Source: RPQJ01 sp963706755
GTDB lineage: Bacteria > Pseudomonadota > Gammaproteobacteria > Steroidobacterales > Steroidobacteraceae
DNA: 64,000 bases
Direction: 5' to 3'
Assembly: GCA_963706755.1 (NCBI GenBank)
Contig: CAVPNH010000007.1
Coordinates: 248,001 to 312,000 of the forward strand
Position numbers and translations under genes: made by a program
Shown: piece after piece, positions 1-8,231 of the stretch
Numbering within the stretch: position 1 is the first letter of the stretch
Layout: every line of letters begins with the position of its first letter
The notes under the pieces: generated by a model
What the model was told of the DNA's origin: nothing
The model's database searches: none
Seen by the model: the letters and a program-made list of their open reading frames with translations, nothing else

Positions 1-614
1 AAGCCCGCGTTCACGTACGTGGCGCCGCCGTAGAACAGCACCCAGAACGTCTCCCAGGGACCCGTGCCGAGGTGCGCGATGGATCCTGCGAGCTCGCCGA
101 TCGGCGTGAAGTAGCCGACGAACGTGAACCCGGTCCACAGGGAAAACGTGATCCAGAGGAACTGCTTGGCGGCCTTGCGAAGCAGCTTCTCGCCGCTCCA
201 CGGCGCCTTGGCGAGCTTCATCTGCTGCGCGCGGTTTCCCTCCACGAAGCGCTCCATCCAGAGGAACGTCTCGGTCCAGACGGTCTGGGGACAGGCGTAG
301 CCGCAGAACAGCCGCCCCGCGAGCGCCGTGAAGAAGAAGAGCGAGAGCGCCGCGATCACCAGCAGCCAGGTGAGGTAATAAAAATCCTGAGGCCAGAGCG
401 TGAGGCCGAACAGGTGGAACTGGCGCGCTGGCAGGTCGAAGAGCACCGCCTGCCGGCCGCCCCAGCGCAGCCACGGGATCGCATAGAAGATGCCGAGCAG
501 GACCCAGGCCGCGGCTGTGCGCAGGCGCTGGAAGCGGCCGTCGATGTCGCGCGGATAGATCTTCTGGCGGGCCTCGTACAGGCCGCCGTCCACCTGGCCC
601 TCGAGGCCGGTCAT
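1..614 (-). CDS. ccoG: cbb3 oxidase accessory protein CcoG/FixG, N-terminal part (cut by window edge)
   Basis: About 204 N-terminal residues of the membrane-bound iron-sulfur protein that accompanies cbb3 oxidase operons and is linked to copper delivery and reduction for CcoN assembly. The reading frame starts at ATG 614 (MTGLEGQVDGGLYEARQ) and stays open to base 1. Visible are a first membrane segment near residues 33-50 (AAAWVLLGIFYAIPWL), a second near 85-105, and the family motif FCGYACPQTVWTE at about 110. The ferredoxin-like 4Fe-4S part lies outside the window. Its ATG overlaps the stop of the upstream small gene (ATGA), so it is translated as part of the cco operon. Assignment is firm from motif and context. 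Confidence 0.93.
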   Translation of the reverse strand, partial: MTGLEGQVDGGLYEARQKIYPRDIDGRFQRLRTAAAWVLLGIFYAIPWLRWGGRQAVLFDLPARQFHLFGLTLWPQDFYYLTWLLVIAALSLFFFTALAGRLFCGYACPQTVWTETFLWMERFVEGNRAQQMKLAKAPWSGEKLLRKAAKQFLWITFSLWTGFTFVGYFTPIGELAGSIAHLGTGPWETFWVLFYGGATYVNAG

Positions 615-940
615 CCGTCGCCCCGGTTCCCGTCGGCGGCCTTGTCCCGTTCGGGTGCGTCCGGGTGCGCGGTCCGGACCAGGTACAGCGTGAGCAGGCT
701 CGAGAGCGCGGACACCAGCCAGAAAAAGAAGAAGCCGACGGCGTATCCCGTCATTCGCGTCGAGAACGCGGGCGGCGGATAGTCATCGTTGCCGACCAGC
801 ACGGGATCCAGGAACGCGAAGCAGACCATCGTTGCGACGCTTGCGACCAGGAACGAGGGCCAGAGCACGATGGCCACGTCCTGTCCCAGGCGCGGCCACC
901 GCAGCTTCCCGGCGTACTCCGGCCTGTGGGCTCCGAACAC
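611..940 (-). CDS. small two-helix membrane protein inside the cco operon
   Basis: A 109-residue protein with GTG start at 940, lying 9 bases after the ccoP stop and overlapping ccoG by ATGA. Two hydrophobic segments are visible, about residues 22-45 (DVAIVLWPSFLVASVATMV) and 66-90 (YAVGFFFFWLVSALSSLLTL), with a charged C-terminus. I do not recognise a named family. It is not FixH/CcoH, which normally follows ccoG, has one helix and a periplasmic domain, and is longer. Position between ccoP and ccoG suggests a role in oxidase assembly or stability, but that is inference only. Confidence 0.75.
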   Translation of the reverse strand: MFGAHRPEYAGKLRWPRLGQDVAIVLWPSFLVASVATMVCFAFLDPVLVGNDDYPPPAFSTRMTGYAVGFFFFWLVSALSSLLTLYLVRTAHPDAPERDKAADGNRGDG

Positions 941-949
941 CGCGTCAGC

Positions 950-1855
950 TCACGAGCCGGTTCCGGCGAGTTGCGTGACGTAGGCCGCGAGCAGCCGCAC
1001 GCGCTCCGGGCCGAGGCGTTCGCCGAACGTCGGCATCTGCCCGTTGCGTCCGCCGCTCACCGTCTGGCGCAGGGTCGCGGCGTCGCCGCCGTAGAGCCAG
1101 ATGGCGTCGGTGAGGTTCGGGGCGCCGACCAGCGGGTTGCCCTTGCCGTCCATGCCGTGGCAGGCGGCGCAGTTGGTCTCGAAGAGCGTCTTGCCGGCGG
1201 CCGCGAGCGTTGCGTCCGACGCCTGGCCACCGAGCTGCTGCACGTAGGCCACGACCTGTTCGACGCCCTGCGTGCCGATCACCTGGCCCCAGGGCGGCAT
1301 GGCCGCAATGCGCCCGGCCGAAATCGTCTGCACGACCGTGTCGGGGTCGCCGCCCCACTGCCAGTTGGAATCGGTCAGGTTCGGGAAGAGACCCTTGGCC
1401 CCGCCGCCGTCCGACCCGTGGCACTGGGCGCAGTTGACCTGGAACAGGTTCCGCGCCGTGGCCATCGCCCTGGGGTCCTTCGCGAGCTGGGGCACGGTCA
1501 TGGCCGCGAACGGCGCGAGGTAGGCCGCCGCCTTGGCTTCGGCTGCCGCCTTTTCCTGCTCGTACTGGCCGGCCTGGGTCCAGTCCTTGAGCCCCGAGAA
1601 CGAGCCCAGTCCCGGGTACAGGACCAGGTACACGATGCCGAAGACCACGGTGATGTAGAACAGCCACAGCCACCAGCGGGGCAGGGGGTTGTTGTACTCG
1701 CGCAGGTCCTTGTCCCAGACGTGGCCGGTGTCGGCGCCGCCGCCGATCTTTTCGCCGGCCGTCCTGGGCTTGGACGTCCACCGCAGCAGCCAGACGCAGC
1801 CGAGGATATTGAATAACGTCACGAGGACGATGAACAGGCTCCAACCGCTAGTCAT
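950..1855 (-). CDS. ccoP: cytochrome cbb3 oxidase subunit III, dihaem cytochrome c (CcoP)
   Basis: A 301-residue dihaem cytochrome c subunit that feeds electrons to CcoO/CcoN at the periplasmic face. It has an N-terminal helix (residues 5-25), the CcoP hallmark WDxDLxEYNNPLPRWW around 48-62, a second helix near 63-82, and two cytochrome c haem sites, CAQCH (about 142) and CAACH (about 231), each followed by the usual NLTD...W region and a distal Met (MPPWG and MPTFG). Length fits the family (290-310). The start ATG overlaps the ccoQ stop as ATGA, so the two are translationally coupled. Confidence 0.97.
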   Translation of the reverse strand: MTSGWSLFIVLVTLFNILGCVWLLRWTSKPRTAGEKIGGGADTGHVWDKDLREYNNPLPRWWLWLFYITVVFGIVYLVLYPGLGSFSGLKDWTQAGQYEQEKAAAEAKAAAYLAPFAAMTVPQLAKDPRAMATARNLFQVNCAQCHGSDGGGAKGLFPNLTDSNWQWGGDPDTVVQTISAGRIAAMPPWGQVIGTQGVEQVVAYVQQLGGQASDATLAAAGKTLFETNCAACHGMDGKGNPLVGAPNLTDAIWLYGGDAATLRQTVSGGRNGQMPTFGERLGPERVRLLAAYVTQLAGTGS

Positions 1856-2022
1856 GGGGTCTTGCTCCCTTGTTCCTTCCCAGGCGGGTACTCGTGGAAC
1901 GGCAGCTCCGCCATCTCATCGAATTCCGCCTTGCGGCGCTTGCTGTATGCCCAGATCACGATCGCGACGAACGCCAGCATGAATGCCAGCGTCACGAGGC
2001 CGCGAACGGTGCCGGCGCCCAT
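1852..2022 (-). CDS. ccoQ: cytochrome cbb3 oxidase subunit CcoQ
   Basis: A 56-residue single-helix protein: an N-terminal hydrophobic segment (LVTLAFMLAFVAIVIWAYS, residues 9-27), then a KRRK basic stop and a short acidic cytoplasmic tail ending KEQGSKTP. Size, topology and position between ccoO and ccoP are those of CcoQ/FixQ, which stabilises the oxidase complex. It begins 3 bases after the ccoO stop and overlaps ccoP by 4 bases. Confidence 0.93.
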   Translation of the reverse strand: MGAGTVRGLVTLAFMLAFVAIVIWAYSKRRKAEFDEMAELPFHEYPPGKEQGSKTP

Positions 2023-2025
2023 GCC

Positions 2026-2634
2026 TCAGCCACCGGACCTGGCATCGATGCCGAGGCCCTGCAGGTAGGCGATGAGCGCGTCGAGCTCGGTCCTGCCGGC
2101 CACGGCCGCCGCGGCGCCCGCGATGTCCGCGTCGGTGTAGGGCACGCCCTCCATGCGGAGGACGCGCATCTTCTTGGCCACGAGTTCGCCGTCGATCGTC
2201 GCCGTCTCGAGCCACGGGTACCTGGGCATGTTCGACTCGGGCACGACATCGCGCGGGTTCAGCAGGTGCACGCGGTGCCAGTCGCCCGAGTATCGGCCGC
2301 CGACGCGCGCGAGGTCGGGCCCCGTGCGCTTCGACCCGAACTGGAACGGGTGGTCGTAAACGGACTCGCCTGCCAGCGAGTATGGCCCGTAACGCTCGGT
2401 CTCCGAGCGGAACGGACGGATCATCTGCGAGTGGCAGTTGTAGCAGCCCTCGCGGATATAGACGTCGCGGCCGGCGAGCCTGAGCGCCTCGTAGGGCTTG
2501 ATGCCCGGCGCCGGCTGGTTGCTCACGCCCTGGAAGTAGAGGGGCACGATTTCCGCCAGGCCACCGAAGCTGATCGCAACCGCGATCAGGACGCCCATCA
2601 GGCCGATTTTCCTTTCGATCGTATCGTGGTTCAT
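2026..2634 (-). CDS. ccoO: cytochrome cbb3 oxidase subunit II, monohaem cytochrome c (CcoO)
   Basis: A 202-residue membrane-anchored monohaem cytochrome c. It has one N-terminal helix (residues 11-33), the haem-binding motif CYNCHSQMIRP at about 67 with the typical CcoO context (GRDVYIREGCYNCH, FRSETERYGPYSLAGE), and the RTGPDLARVGGRYSGDWH segment that CcoO proteins share. The distal Met is in SNMPRYPW. Length is normal for the family. It lies 10 bases after ccoN and 3 bases before ccoQ. Confidence 0.97.
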   Translation of the reverse strand: MNHDTIERKIGLMGVLIAVAISFGGLAEIVPLYFQGVSNQPAPGIKPYEALRLAGRDVYIREGCYNCHSQMIRPFRSETERYGPYSLAGESVYDHPFQFGSKRTGPDLARVGGRYSGDWHRVHLLNPRDVVPESNMPRYPWLETATIDGELVAKKMRVLRMEGVPYTDADIAGAAAAVAGRTELDALIAYLQGLGIDARSGG

Positions 2635-2644
2635 GCGTGCTTCC

Positions 2645-4063
2645 TCAGGCCGGCTGCACGACCGGCGTGTCCGCGGTGCTGGTGCGGGCGGCGACGGTCT
2701 TCCAGACGTTCCAGGCCATGATGAACATGCCCGAGAGCACCAGCGTGCCGCCGACCAGGCGGACCGCGTAGTACGGGTACGTCGACTTGATGGACTCGAT
2801 GAACGCGTAGGTGAGCGTGCCGTCTGCGTTCACGGCGCGCCACATGAGGCCCTGCATCACGCCGGCGATCCACATCGAGGTGATGTAGAGCACCACGCCG
2901 ATGGTCGTGATCCAGAAGTGCACGTCGATTGCCTTGACGCTGTACATCTGCTCGCGCCCGAAGAGCTTCGGGATCAGCGCGTACATCGTGCCGATGGAGA
3001 TCATCGCCACCCAGCCGAGCGCGCCCGAGTGCACGTGGCCGATGGTCCAGTCCGTGTAGTGCGACAGCGCGTTCACGGTCTTGATCGACATCATCGGCCC
3101 TTCGAACGTGGACATGCCGTAGAACGACAGCGACACGATCATGAACTTGAGGATCGGGTCGGTGCGCAGCTTATGCCACGCGCCGGAGAGGGTCATGATT
3201 CCGTTGATCATGCCGCCCCAGGACGGCGCGAGCAGGATCAGCGAGAAGACCATGCCGAGCGACTGCGCCCAGTCGGGCAGCGTCGTGTAGTGCAGGTGGT
3301 GCGGGCCCGCCCACATGTAGATGGCGATCAGGGCCCAGAAGTGCACGACCGACAGGCGGTAGGAGTACACGGGCCGCCCGGCCTGCTTCGGCACGAAGTA
3401 GTACATCATGCCGAGGAAGGCCGCGGTCAGGAAGAATCCCACCGCGTTGTGCCCGTACCACCACTGCACCATCGCATCTACCACGCCGGAGTAGATGCCG
3501 TAGGACTTGGTCATCGTCACCGGGATGGCGAGGTTGTTGGTGATGTGCAGCACCGCGATGGTGATGATGTACGCAGAGAAGAACCAGTTTGCCACGTAGA
3601 TGTGCTTCACCTTGCGCAGCGCGAGCGTGCCGAAGAACACCACCGCGTAGGCGACCCACACGACCGTGATCAACAGGTCGATCGGCCACTCGAGCTCGGC
3701 GTATTCCTTGCCCTGCGTGATGCCGAGCGGCAGCGTGATGGCCGCGCACAGGATCACCAGCTGCCAGCCCCAGAACGTGAAGGCGGCCAGCTTGTCGGCG
3801 AAGAGCCTGACGTGGCAGGTGCGCTGCACGATGTAGTAGGAGGTCGCGAACAGCGCGCTGCCGCCGAAGGCGAAGATCACCGCGTTGGTGTGCAGCGGAC
3901 GCAGCCGGCTGTAGGCCAGCCAGGGGACGGGGGGCAGCAGGTCCGGCCACAGCAGTTGCGCCGCGATCAGGACGCCGACCAGCATGCCGACGATGCCCCA
4001 GACCACGGTCATGATCGCGAACTGCCGGACCACCTTGTCGTTGTAATAGGAGCCGGTGTTCAT
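2645..4063 (-). CDS. ccoN: cytochrome cbb3 oxidase catalytic subunit I (CcoN)
   Basis: A 472-residue haem-copper oxidase subunit that reduces O2 to water and pumps protons. The start at 4063 (MNTGSYYNDKVVRQF) was preferred over an in-frame ATG 60 bases upstream because it matches the family start and has a GAGGCGAGC Shine-Dalgarno stretch. About 12 membrane segments are visible. Haem and copper ligands sit in LHTNAVIFAFGG, WWYGHNAVGFFLTA, the YMWAGPHHLHYT CuB region and GHVHSGALGW. It is the first gene of the minus-strand ccoNOQP-x-G operon. I looked for an Anr/FNR box in the 240-base divergent region and found no clear one. Confidence 0.97.
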   Translation of the reverse strand: MNTGSYYNDKVVRQFAIMTVVWGIVGMLVGVLIAAQLLWPDLLPPVPWLAYSRLRPLHTNAVIFAFGGSALFATSYYIVQRTCHVRLFADKLAAFTFWGWQLVILCAAITLPLGITQGKEYAELEWPIDLLITVVWVAYAVVFFGTLALRKVKHIYVANWFFSAYIITIAVLHITNNLAIPVTMTKSYGIYSGVVDAMVQWWYGHNAVGFFLTAAFLGMMYYFVPKQAGRPVYSYRLSVVHFWALIAIYMWAGPHHLHYTTLPDWAQSLGMVFSLILLAPSWGGMINGIMTLSGAWHKLRTDPILKFMIVSLSFYGMSTFEGPMMSIKTVNALSHYTDWTIGHVHSGALGWVAMISIGTMYALIPKLFGREQMYSVKAIDVHFWITTIGVVLYITSMWIAGVMQGLMWRAVNADGTLTYAFIESIKSTYPYYAVRLVGGTLVLSGMFIMAWNVWKTVAARTSTADTPVVQPA

Positions 4064-4303
4064 GCTCGCCTCGAGTGTAGGAGTCCTGTGCCTCGCGCCG
4101 ACGCAGCGCGCGGGCCAGCGCACATGTTACGGAGGCGAGCCTCGGTGCCACAAGCCCGAGGACCAGGAGCCGCCGGGTGGCGGACGATGGCCGCAGCCGC
4201 GGGTAAGTACATTCCGCAGCTTCAAACCCTGATTGCGGTCTGGCAGGCGCGCTCGCACAGTCTCGAATGGGCGCAGCAGGCGCCGTATTGATGGAGGCAG
4301 GCC

Positions 4304-5248
4304 ATGAAGCGCCTCGACCGGATCCTCGCGATCGTCGACCCGACGTCCGATGTCCAGCCGGCCATGGACAAGGCGCGGCTCCTGGCGCAGCGGTCGGGCG
4401 CGACGCTCGAACTCTTCATCTGTGACTTCGATCCGTCGCTGAGCGGCCGGCCGTTCGCCGAAACCGCGCGGCTGCACAGGCTCAGGGATGAGTTCATGGC
4501 GGAACGGCTGGAGTTCCTCGACGAGCTGGCGGACGAGATCCGTTCCGGAGGGCTGCCGGTCGAGACGCACGTGCACTGGGACAACCCGGTCCACCACGGC
4601 GTCCTGCGACGCGTGCAGGAGTCGTCCCCGGACCTGGTCGTAAAGGATACGCACCACCACTCCGCCATCCGCAGGACGCTGTTCACGAACACGGACTGGA
4701 ACCTGATCCGCAGCTGCCCGGTGCCGCTGCTGCTCGCGAAGCCCCGGGAGTGGCCGGCGCGCCCGCGCATCCTCGCCGCGCTCGACCCGGAGCACGTCGG
4801 CGACGCTGCCGCGACGCTGGATCACGCGATCCTCGAAGGCGCGCAACTGCTGGCGAGTCGGCTGGACGGCGAAGCGCACGTCGTGCACGCGTTCTTCCCC
4901 GCCGCACTGCTGGCCGCAATGATGGGGACGGGCGCCCTGCCGTTCGCGGCGGGCGTGGACCCGGCCGACGTCGTGGAGCGCGAGCGAAAGCGCATCGGCG
5001 CCGTCATCGCCGCCGTCGCGCACGAGATCCCACCCGGGCGCGTCCACCTCGAGCAGGGCAACGCAGCGGACGTCCTGCTGCGCGTGGCCCACAGCCTGCC
5101 CGCGGACCTGCTGGTGATGGGCGCCGTGTCCCGCAGCCGGTTGCAGCAGCTGTTCGTCGGCAGCACGGCGGAACTCGTCCTCGACCGGCTGCCCTGCGAC
5201 GTGCTGGTCGTGAAGCCGCCGGGCCTGCCGAAAGTGTCGCTGGATTAG
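4304..5248 (+). CDS. tandem universal stress protein (UspE-like)
   Basis: A 314-residue cytosolic protein with two Usp domains. The first (residues 1-145) begins MKRLDRILAIVDPTSD and contains DLVVKDTHHHSAIRRTLF and CPVPLLL. The second (about 150-310) ends with DLLVMGAVSRSR, GSTAELVLDRLPCDVLVVKP, the usual nucleotide-loop and terminal strand of the family. This two-domain form with the HHHS...TDWNLI region resembles UspE of enterobacteria, known to help under stress and low oxygen. It is divergent from ccoN with 240 bases between, so joint control by oxygen is plausible. A GGAGG ribosome site lies 10 bases before the ATG. Confidence 0.88.
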   Translation: MKRLDRILAIVDPTSDVQPAMDKARLLAQRSGATLELFICDFDPSLSGRPFAETARLHRLRDEFMAERLEFLDELADEIRSGGLPVETHVHWDNPVHHGVLRRVQESSPDLVVKDTHHHSAIRRTLFTNTDWNLIRSCPVPLLLAKPREWPARPRILAALDPEHVGDAAATLDHAILEGAQLLASRLDGEAHVVHAFFPAALLAAMMGTGALPFAAGVDPADVVERERKRIGAVIAAVAHEIPPGRVHLEQGNAADVLLRVAHSLPADLLVMGAVSRSRLQQLFVGSTAELVLDRLPCDVLVVKPPGLPKVSLD

Positions 5249-5395
5249 AATCTCCCGGGCTCCCTCGAGGGGGCACATGGCGGCTCGGCCGCGGGTCTCT
5301 TCGTGCCGTCCGGCGGTGCCCACGCTGTGACCGGCATCACGCCCGACCGCGCCGGGACCGTTCCGACCGCACACTTTTCGGCGCGCGCGCGGTCG

Positions 5396-5401
5396 TATAC
5401 T
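5396..5401 (+). promoter_or_regulatory. probable -10 element giving a nearly leaderless mRNA
   Basis: TATACT stands 8 bases before the ATG at 5410, in a context with no Shine-Dalgarno sequence. With normal spacing, transcription would start within a base or two of the start codon. The -35 region is weak (ACTTTT with a 17-base spacer). Inference from motif and spacing only. Confidence 0.4.
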
Positions 5402-5409
5402 CGGACCCA

Positions 5410-7497
5410 ATGCAAGCCGCCACAGCCCTGCTGATCAGTGCTCGCCCGGAGGACCACGCCCTGTTTTCCGAGGTGCTGGCTGGAATTCGTGGCCAGCCGT
5501 TCAGGCTCGAAGTCGCGGGCACCCTTGCCGGCGGCCTGTCGCGCCTGAAGCAGGGGCGCATCGACGCCATCCTGCTCGACGTCGAGCTGCCGGACAGTAC
5601 CGGGCTCACGACCTTCCTGCGCGTGCAGCCGAAGTCGCAGCAGATTCCGGTCGTCCTCGTCGTCGAGGCGTCGGACGAGGACCTCGGCCGCGAGGCCGTC
5701 AGTCGCGGCGCGCTTGACTACATCGTCAGGGACGCACTGTCGGCGCAGATGCTGGACAAGGTGCTGCGCTATGCGACAGAGCGCACTCACACGCTCAAGG
5801 CGCTCAAGGCTTCGGAGCAGCGCTACCGCGAGCTTTTCCAGAACGTGACGGCCGGGGTGTTCCAGACGACGCCGGACGGCAAGTTCATGGCCGCGAACCC
5901 GGCGCTGGTGCGGATGCTGGGCTACGACTCGGAGGACGAGCTGCTGGCCGTCGACGTCGCGACGGACGTCTACATGGACGCCGGCCACCGCGAGGGCTGG
6001 GCGAAGTCCATGGCGGAGAGCGGCGAGGTGAAGAATGCCGAGCTGGTGCTGAAGCGCCGGGACGGCAGCAAGATCGTGGTGCTCGAGAACTCGCGCGTGG
6101 TGCGGGACGCCGAGGGCCGCGCGCTCTTCTACGAAGGCACGCTTACCGACATCACTGCATCTCACGAGCTGTCCCAGCAGCTCTCCTACGATGCGAGTCA
6201 CGACCCGCTCACCGGCCTTGCGAACCGGCGCGAGTTCGAGCTGCGCCTGCAGCGCGCGCTCGAGCTGGCGATGGCCACCAGTGCGACGCACGCCGTCTGC
6301 TTCATGGACCTCGACCGCTTCAAGGGCGTGAACGATTCCTGCGGCCACGTGGCCGGCGACGAGCTGCTGCGCCAGCTCGGGCAGGTACTGGAACAGAAGG
6401 TCCGTTCTGCGGACGTGGTGGCGCGCCTCGGCGGCGACGAGTTTGCCGTGCTGCTGCAGAACTGCGGTCCGAGCGACGCCCAGCAGGTCGCAAACAACCT
6501 GCTCCAGGCGGTGGCGGCGCACCAGTTCGTGTGGGGCGACAAGGCATACACGCTGGGCGTCAGCATCGGCATGGTGTTGGTCAATTCGCATTTCCGGCGC
6601 ATCGCGCAGGTGATGAACGCGGCGGACGCCGCCTGCTATGCCGCCAAGGATGCCGGGCGTAACCGCGTGCACATTTACAAAGAGGACGACGCGGTTGTCG
6701 AGCGCCGCGGCGGCGAGATGGAGTGGGTGGTGCGCGCGAAGCGCGCCCTCGTGGAGAACCGGCTGTTCCTCGAGGCCCAGCCGATCAAGCCGCTGGCCGC
6801 GGGATCTTCGGAGATGCCGCACTACGAGTTGCTGGTGCGCATGCGGGACGAGAACGGCAGGTCGGTACCGCCCGGGGCGTTCCTGCCTTCAGTCGAGCGT
6901 TACAACCTCGCCGTGCGCTACGACCGCTGGGTCATCTCCGCGGCGGTGGACTGGATGCGTACGCACCCGCAGGACCTCGCGCGCGTGTCGCGCTTCTTCA
7001 TCAACCTCTCGAAGGATTCCGTGGTCGACCCGGACACCGTGGCGTACATCCGGCAGACCGTGGCGAACGCGGGCGTGAATCCGCAGAAGCTCGGCTTCGA
7101 ACTTTCGGAAAGCGTCGCCATCGGCAACCTGACGCGGGCCAATCAGCTCATTAGCGACCTGCGCCGGATCGGTTGTACGACCAGCCTCGACGACTTCGGC
7201 AGCGGCGTGTCCTCGTTCGCCTACCTCAAGGCGCTCGCAGTCGAGTACATCAAGGTCGACGGCATGTTCGTCGGCAACATTTCGCAGGACCACGTGGACT
7301 ACGCGATGGTGCGATCGATCAAGGAAATCGGGCACGCGATGGGCAAGAAGATCGTCGCGGAGTCTGTCGAGACGTCGGCAGTGCTCGAGAAGCTCACGGA
7401 AATCGGCGTTGATTACGCCCAGGGGTTCGAGGTCGGCGCGCCGCGACCGCTGGACGAGATCGCGACCGTCGCCTTCGCGGACCTGCTGGCCGGCTGA
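5410..7497 (+). CDS. REC-PAS-GGDEF-EAL cyclic-di-GMP signalling protein
   Basis: A 695-residue protein with a response-regulator-like receiver (residues 1-125; LLDVELPDSTGL carries the phospho-acceptor-type Asp), a PAS domain (about 135-255; RYRELFQNVTAGVFQTT), a GGDEF domain (about 265-425; LGGDEFAVL is intact) and an EAL domain (about 440-690). The EAL signature is written ELLVR, with FINLS, FELSES, SLDDFGSG, YIKVDG, VAESVE and YAQGFEVGAP all present, so phosphodiesterase residues look intact. It may therefore make and break c-di-GMP. A longer upstream frame exists but starts inside the usp gene; ATG 5410 begins the receiver cleanly. No partner kinase is adjacent. Confidence 0.93.
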   Translation: MQAATALLISARPEDHALFSEVLAGIRGQPFRLEVAGTLAGGLSRLKQGRIDAILLDVELPDSTGLTTFLRVQPKSQQIPVVLVVEASDEDLGREAVSRGALDYIVRDALSAQMLDKVLRYATERTHTLKALKASEQRYRELFQNVTAGVFQTTPDGKFMAANPALVRMLGYDSEDELLAVDVATDVYMDAGHREGWAKSMAESGEVKNAELVLKRRDGSKIVVLENSRVVRDAEGRALFYEGTLTDITASHELSQQLSYDASHDPLTGLANRREFELRLQRALELAMATSATHAVCFMDLDRFKGVNDSCGHVAGDELLRQLGQVLEQKVRSADVVARLGGDEFAVLLQNCGPSDAQQVANNLLQAVAAHQFVWGDKAYTLGVSIGMVLVNSHFRRIAQVMNAADAACYAAKDAGRNRVHIYKEDDAVVERRGGEMEWVVRAKRALVENRLFLEAQPIKPLAAGSSEMPHYELLVRMRDENGRSVPPGAFLPSVERYNLAVRYDRWVISAAVDWMRTHPQDLARVSRFFINLSKDSVVDPDTVAYIRQTVANAGVNPQKLGFELSESVAIGNLTRANQLISDLRRIGCTTSLDDFGSGVSSFAYLKALAVEYIKVDGMFVGNISQDHVDYAMVRSIKEIGHAMGKKIVAESVETSAVLEKLTEIGVDYAQGFEVGAPRPLDEIATVAFADLLAG

Positions 7498-7550
7498 AGC
7501 CGGGCTGCGGGCCGCTTGGCAATAATTAAACAGCCGATTAATATGGCGTC

Positions 7551-8231
7551 ATGCGCGCCGCCGCGACTCGTCCTGCACCCAAGGCCGGTTTCCGCCGACC
7601 CGGCCGCCCGCCCGGCGGAGACGCAGCCGTGCGCGACGCTCTGCTCGAGACGGCGCGCAAGCAGTTCCTGAGCCGCGGTTTCGCCTCTGTCACGATCCGG
7701 CAGATCGCCGCGGCGGCCGGCAGTTCCCCGGCCACTATCCACTACCACTTCGGCGACAAGCTCGGCCTTTATCGCGCGATGCTCGAGGCGGCGGTCGCGC
7801 CCATGGAGGAAGCGCTGCAGCGGTTCGGCGGCGCGTCCTCCGGGACCGACGTCGACCTCGCGAAAATCATCGGCCTTTACGGCCGGATGCTGGCAGCGAA
7901 CCCCTGGCTGCCGGCCTTGATCGTGCAGGAGGTGCTCACGGAAGGCGGGCCGTTCAGGGAACTCTTCATCGAGCAGTTCGCCGGGCGGCTCGCGCCGCTG
8001 CTGGTCGCGATCGTCCGGCGCGACCAGGCGGCGGGCACGATTCGTGACGATGTCGAGCCGCGACTGGCTGCGCTCTCGGCCATCAGTCTGGCCGTCTTCC
8101 CGTTCCTGGCGCTGCCCGTAACCAGTCGCGTGTTCGGCCTGTCGGCTGACGGTGAGGCGGTCGAGCGACTGACCGCGCAGACGGCGCGTGTCCTGATGGA
8201 CGGTATCGGTGCCCGCGAGAGGTTGTCATGA
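7551..8231 (+). CDS. TetR-family transcriptional regulator
   Basis: A 226-residue DNA-binding regulator. The N-terminal helix-turn-helix is at about residues 26-75 (ALLETARKQFLSRGF, then IRQIAAAAGSSPATIHYHFG and KLGLYRAML), followed by an all-helical ligand-binding part. Its stop overlaps the start of the HlyD gene as ATGA, so it is co-transcribed with the efflux genes and most likely autoregulates the four-gene unit. The AT-rich stretch at 7518-7545 (aataattaaacagccgatta) is the only obvious promoter and operator candidate before it. Confidence 0.9.
   Translation: MRAAATRPAPKAGFRRPGRPPGGDAAVRDALLETARKQFLSRGFASVTIRQIAAAAGSSPATIHYHFGDKLGLYRAMLEAAVAPMEEALQRFGGASSGTDVDLAKIIGLYGRMLAANPWLPALIVQEVLTEGGPFRELFIEQFAGRLAPLLVAIVRRDQAAGTIRDDVEPRLAALSAISLAVFPFLALPVTSRVFGLSADGEAVERLTAQTARVLMDGIGARERLS

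Noticed and set aside
2633..4291. Long plus-strand open frame opposite ccoN
   Set aside because: It is a shadow of the GC-rich codon pattern of ccoN; the translation is low-complexity Arg/His/Glu with no family features. Similar long antisense frames over ilvB, phaC, the kinase and acs were rejected for the same reason.
4064..4303. Anr/FNR box between ccoN and usp
   Set aside because: Only a TTGAT half-site (4287-4291) is visible; no TTGAT-N4-ATCAA palindrome.
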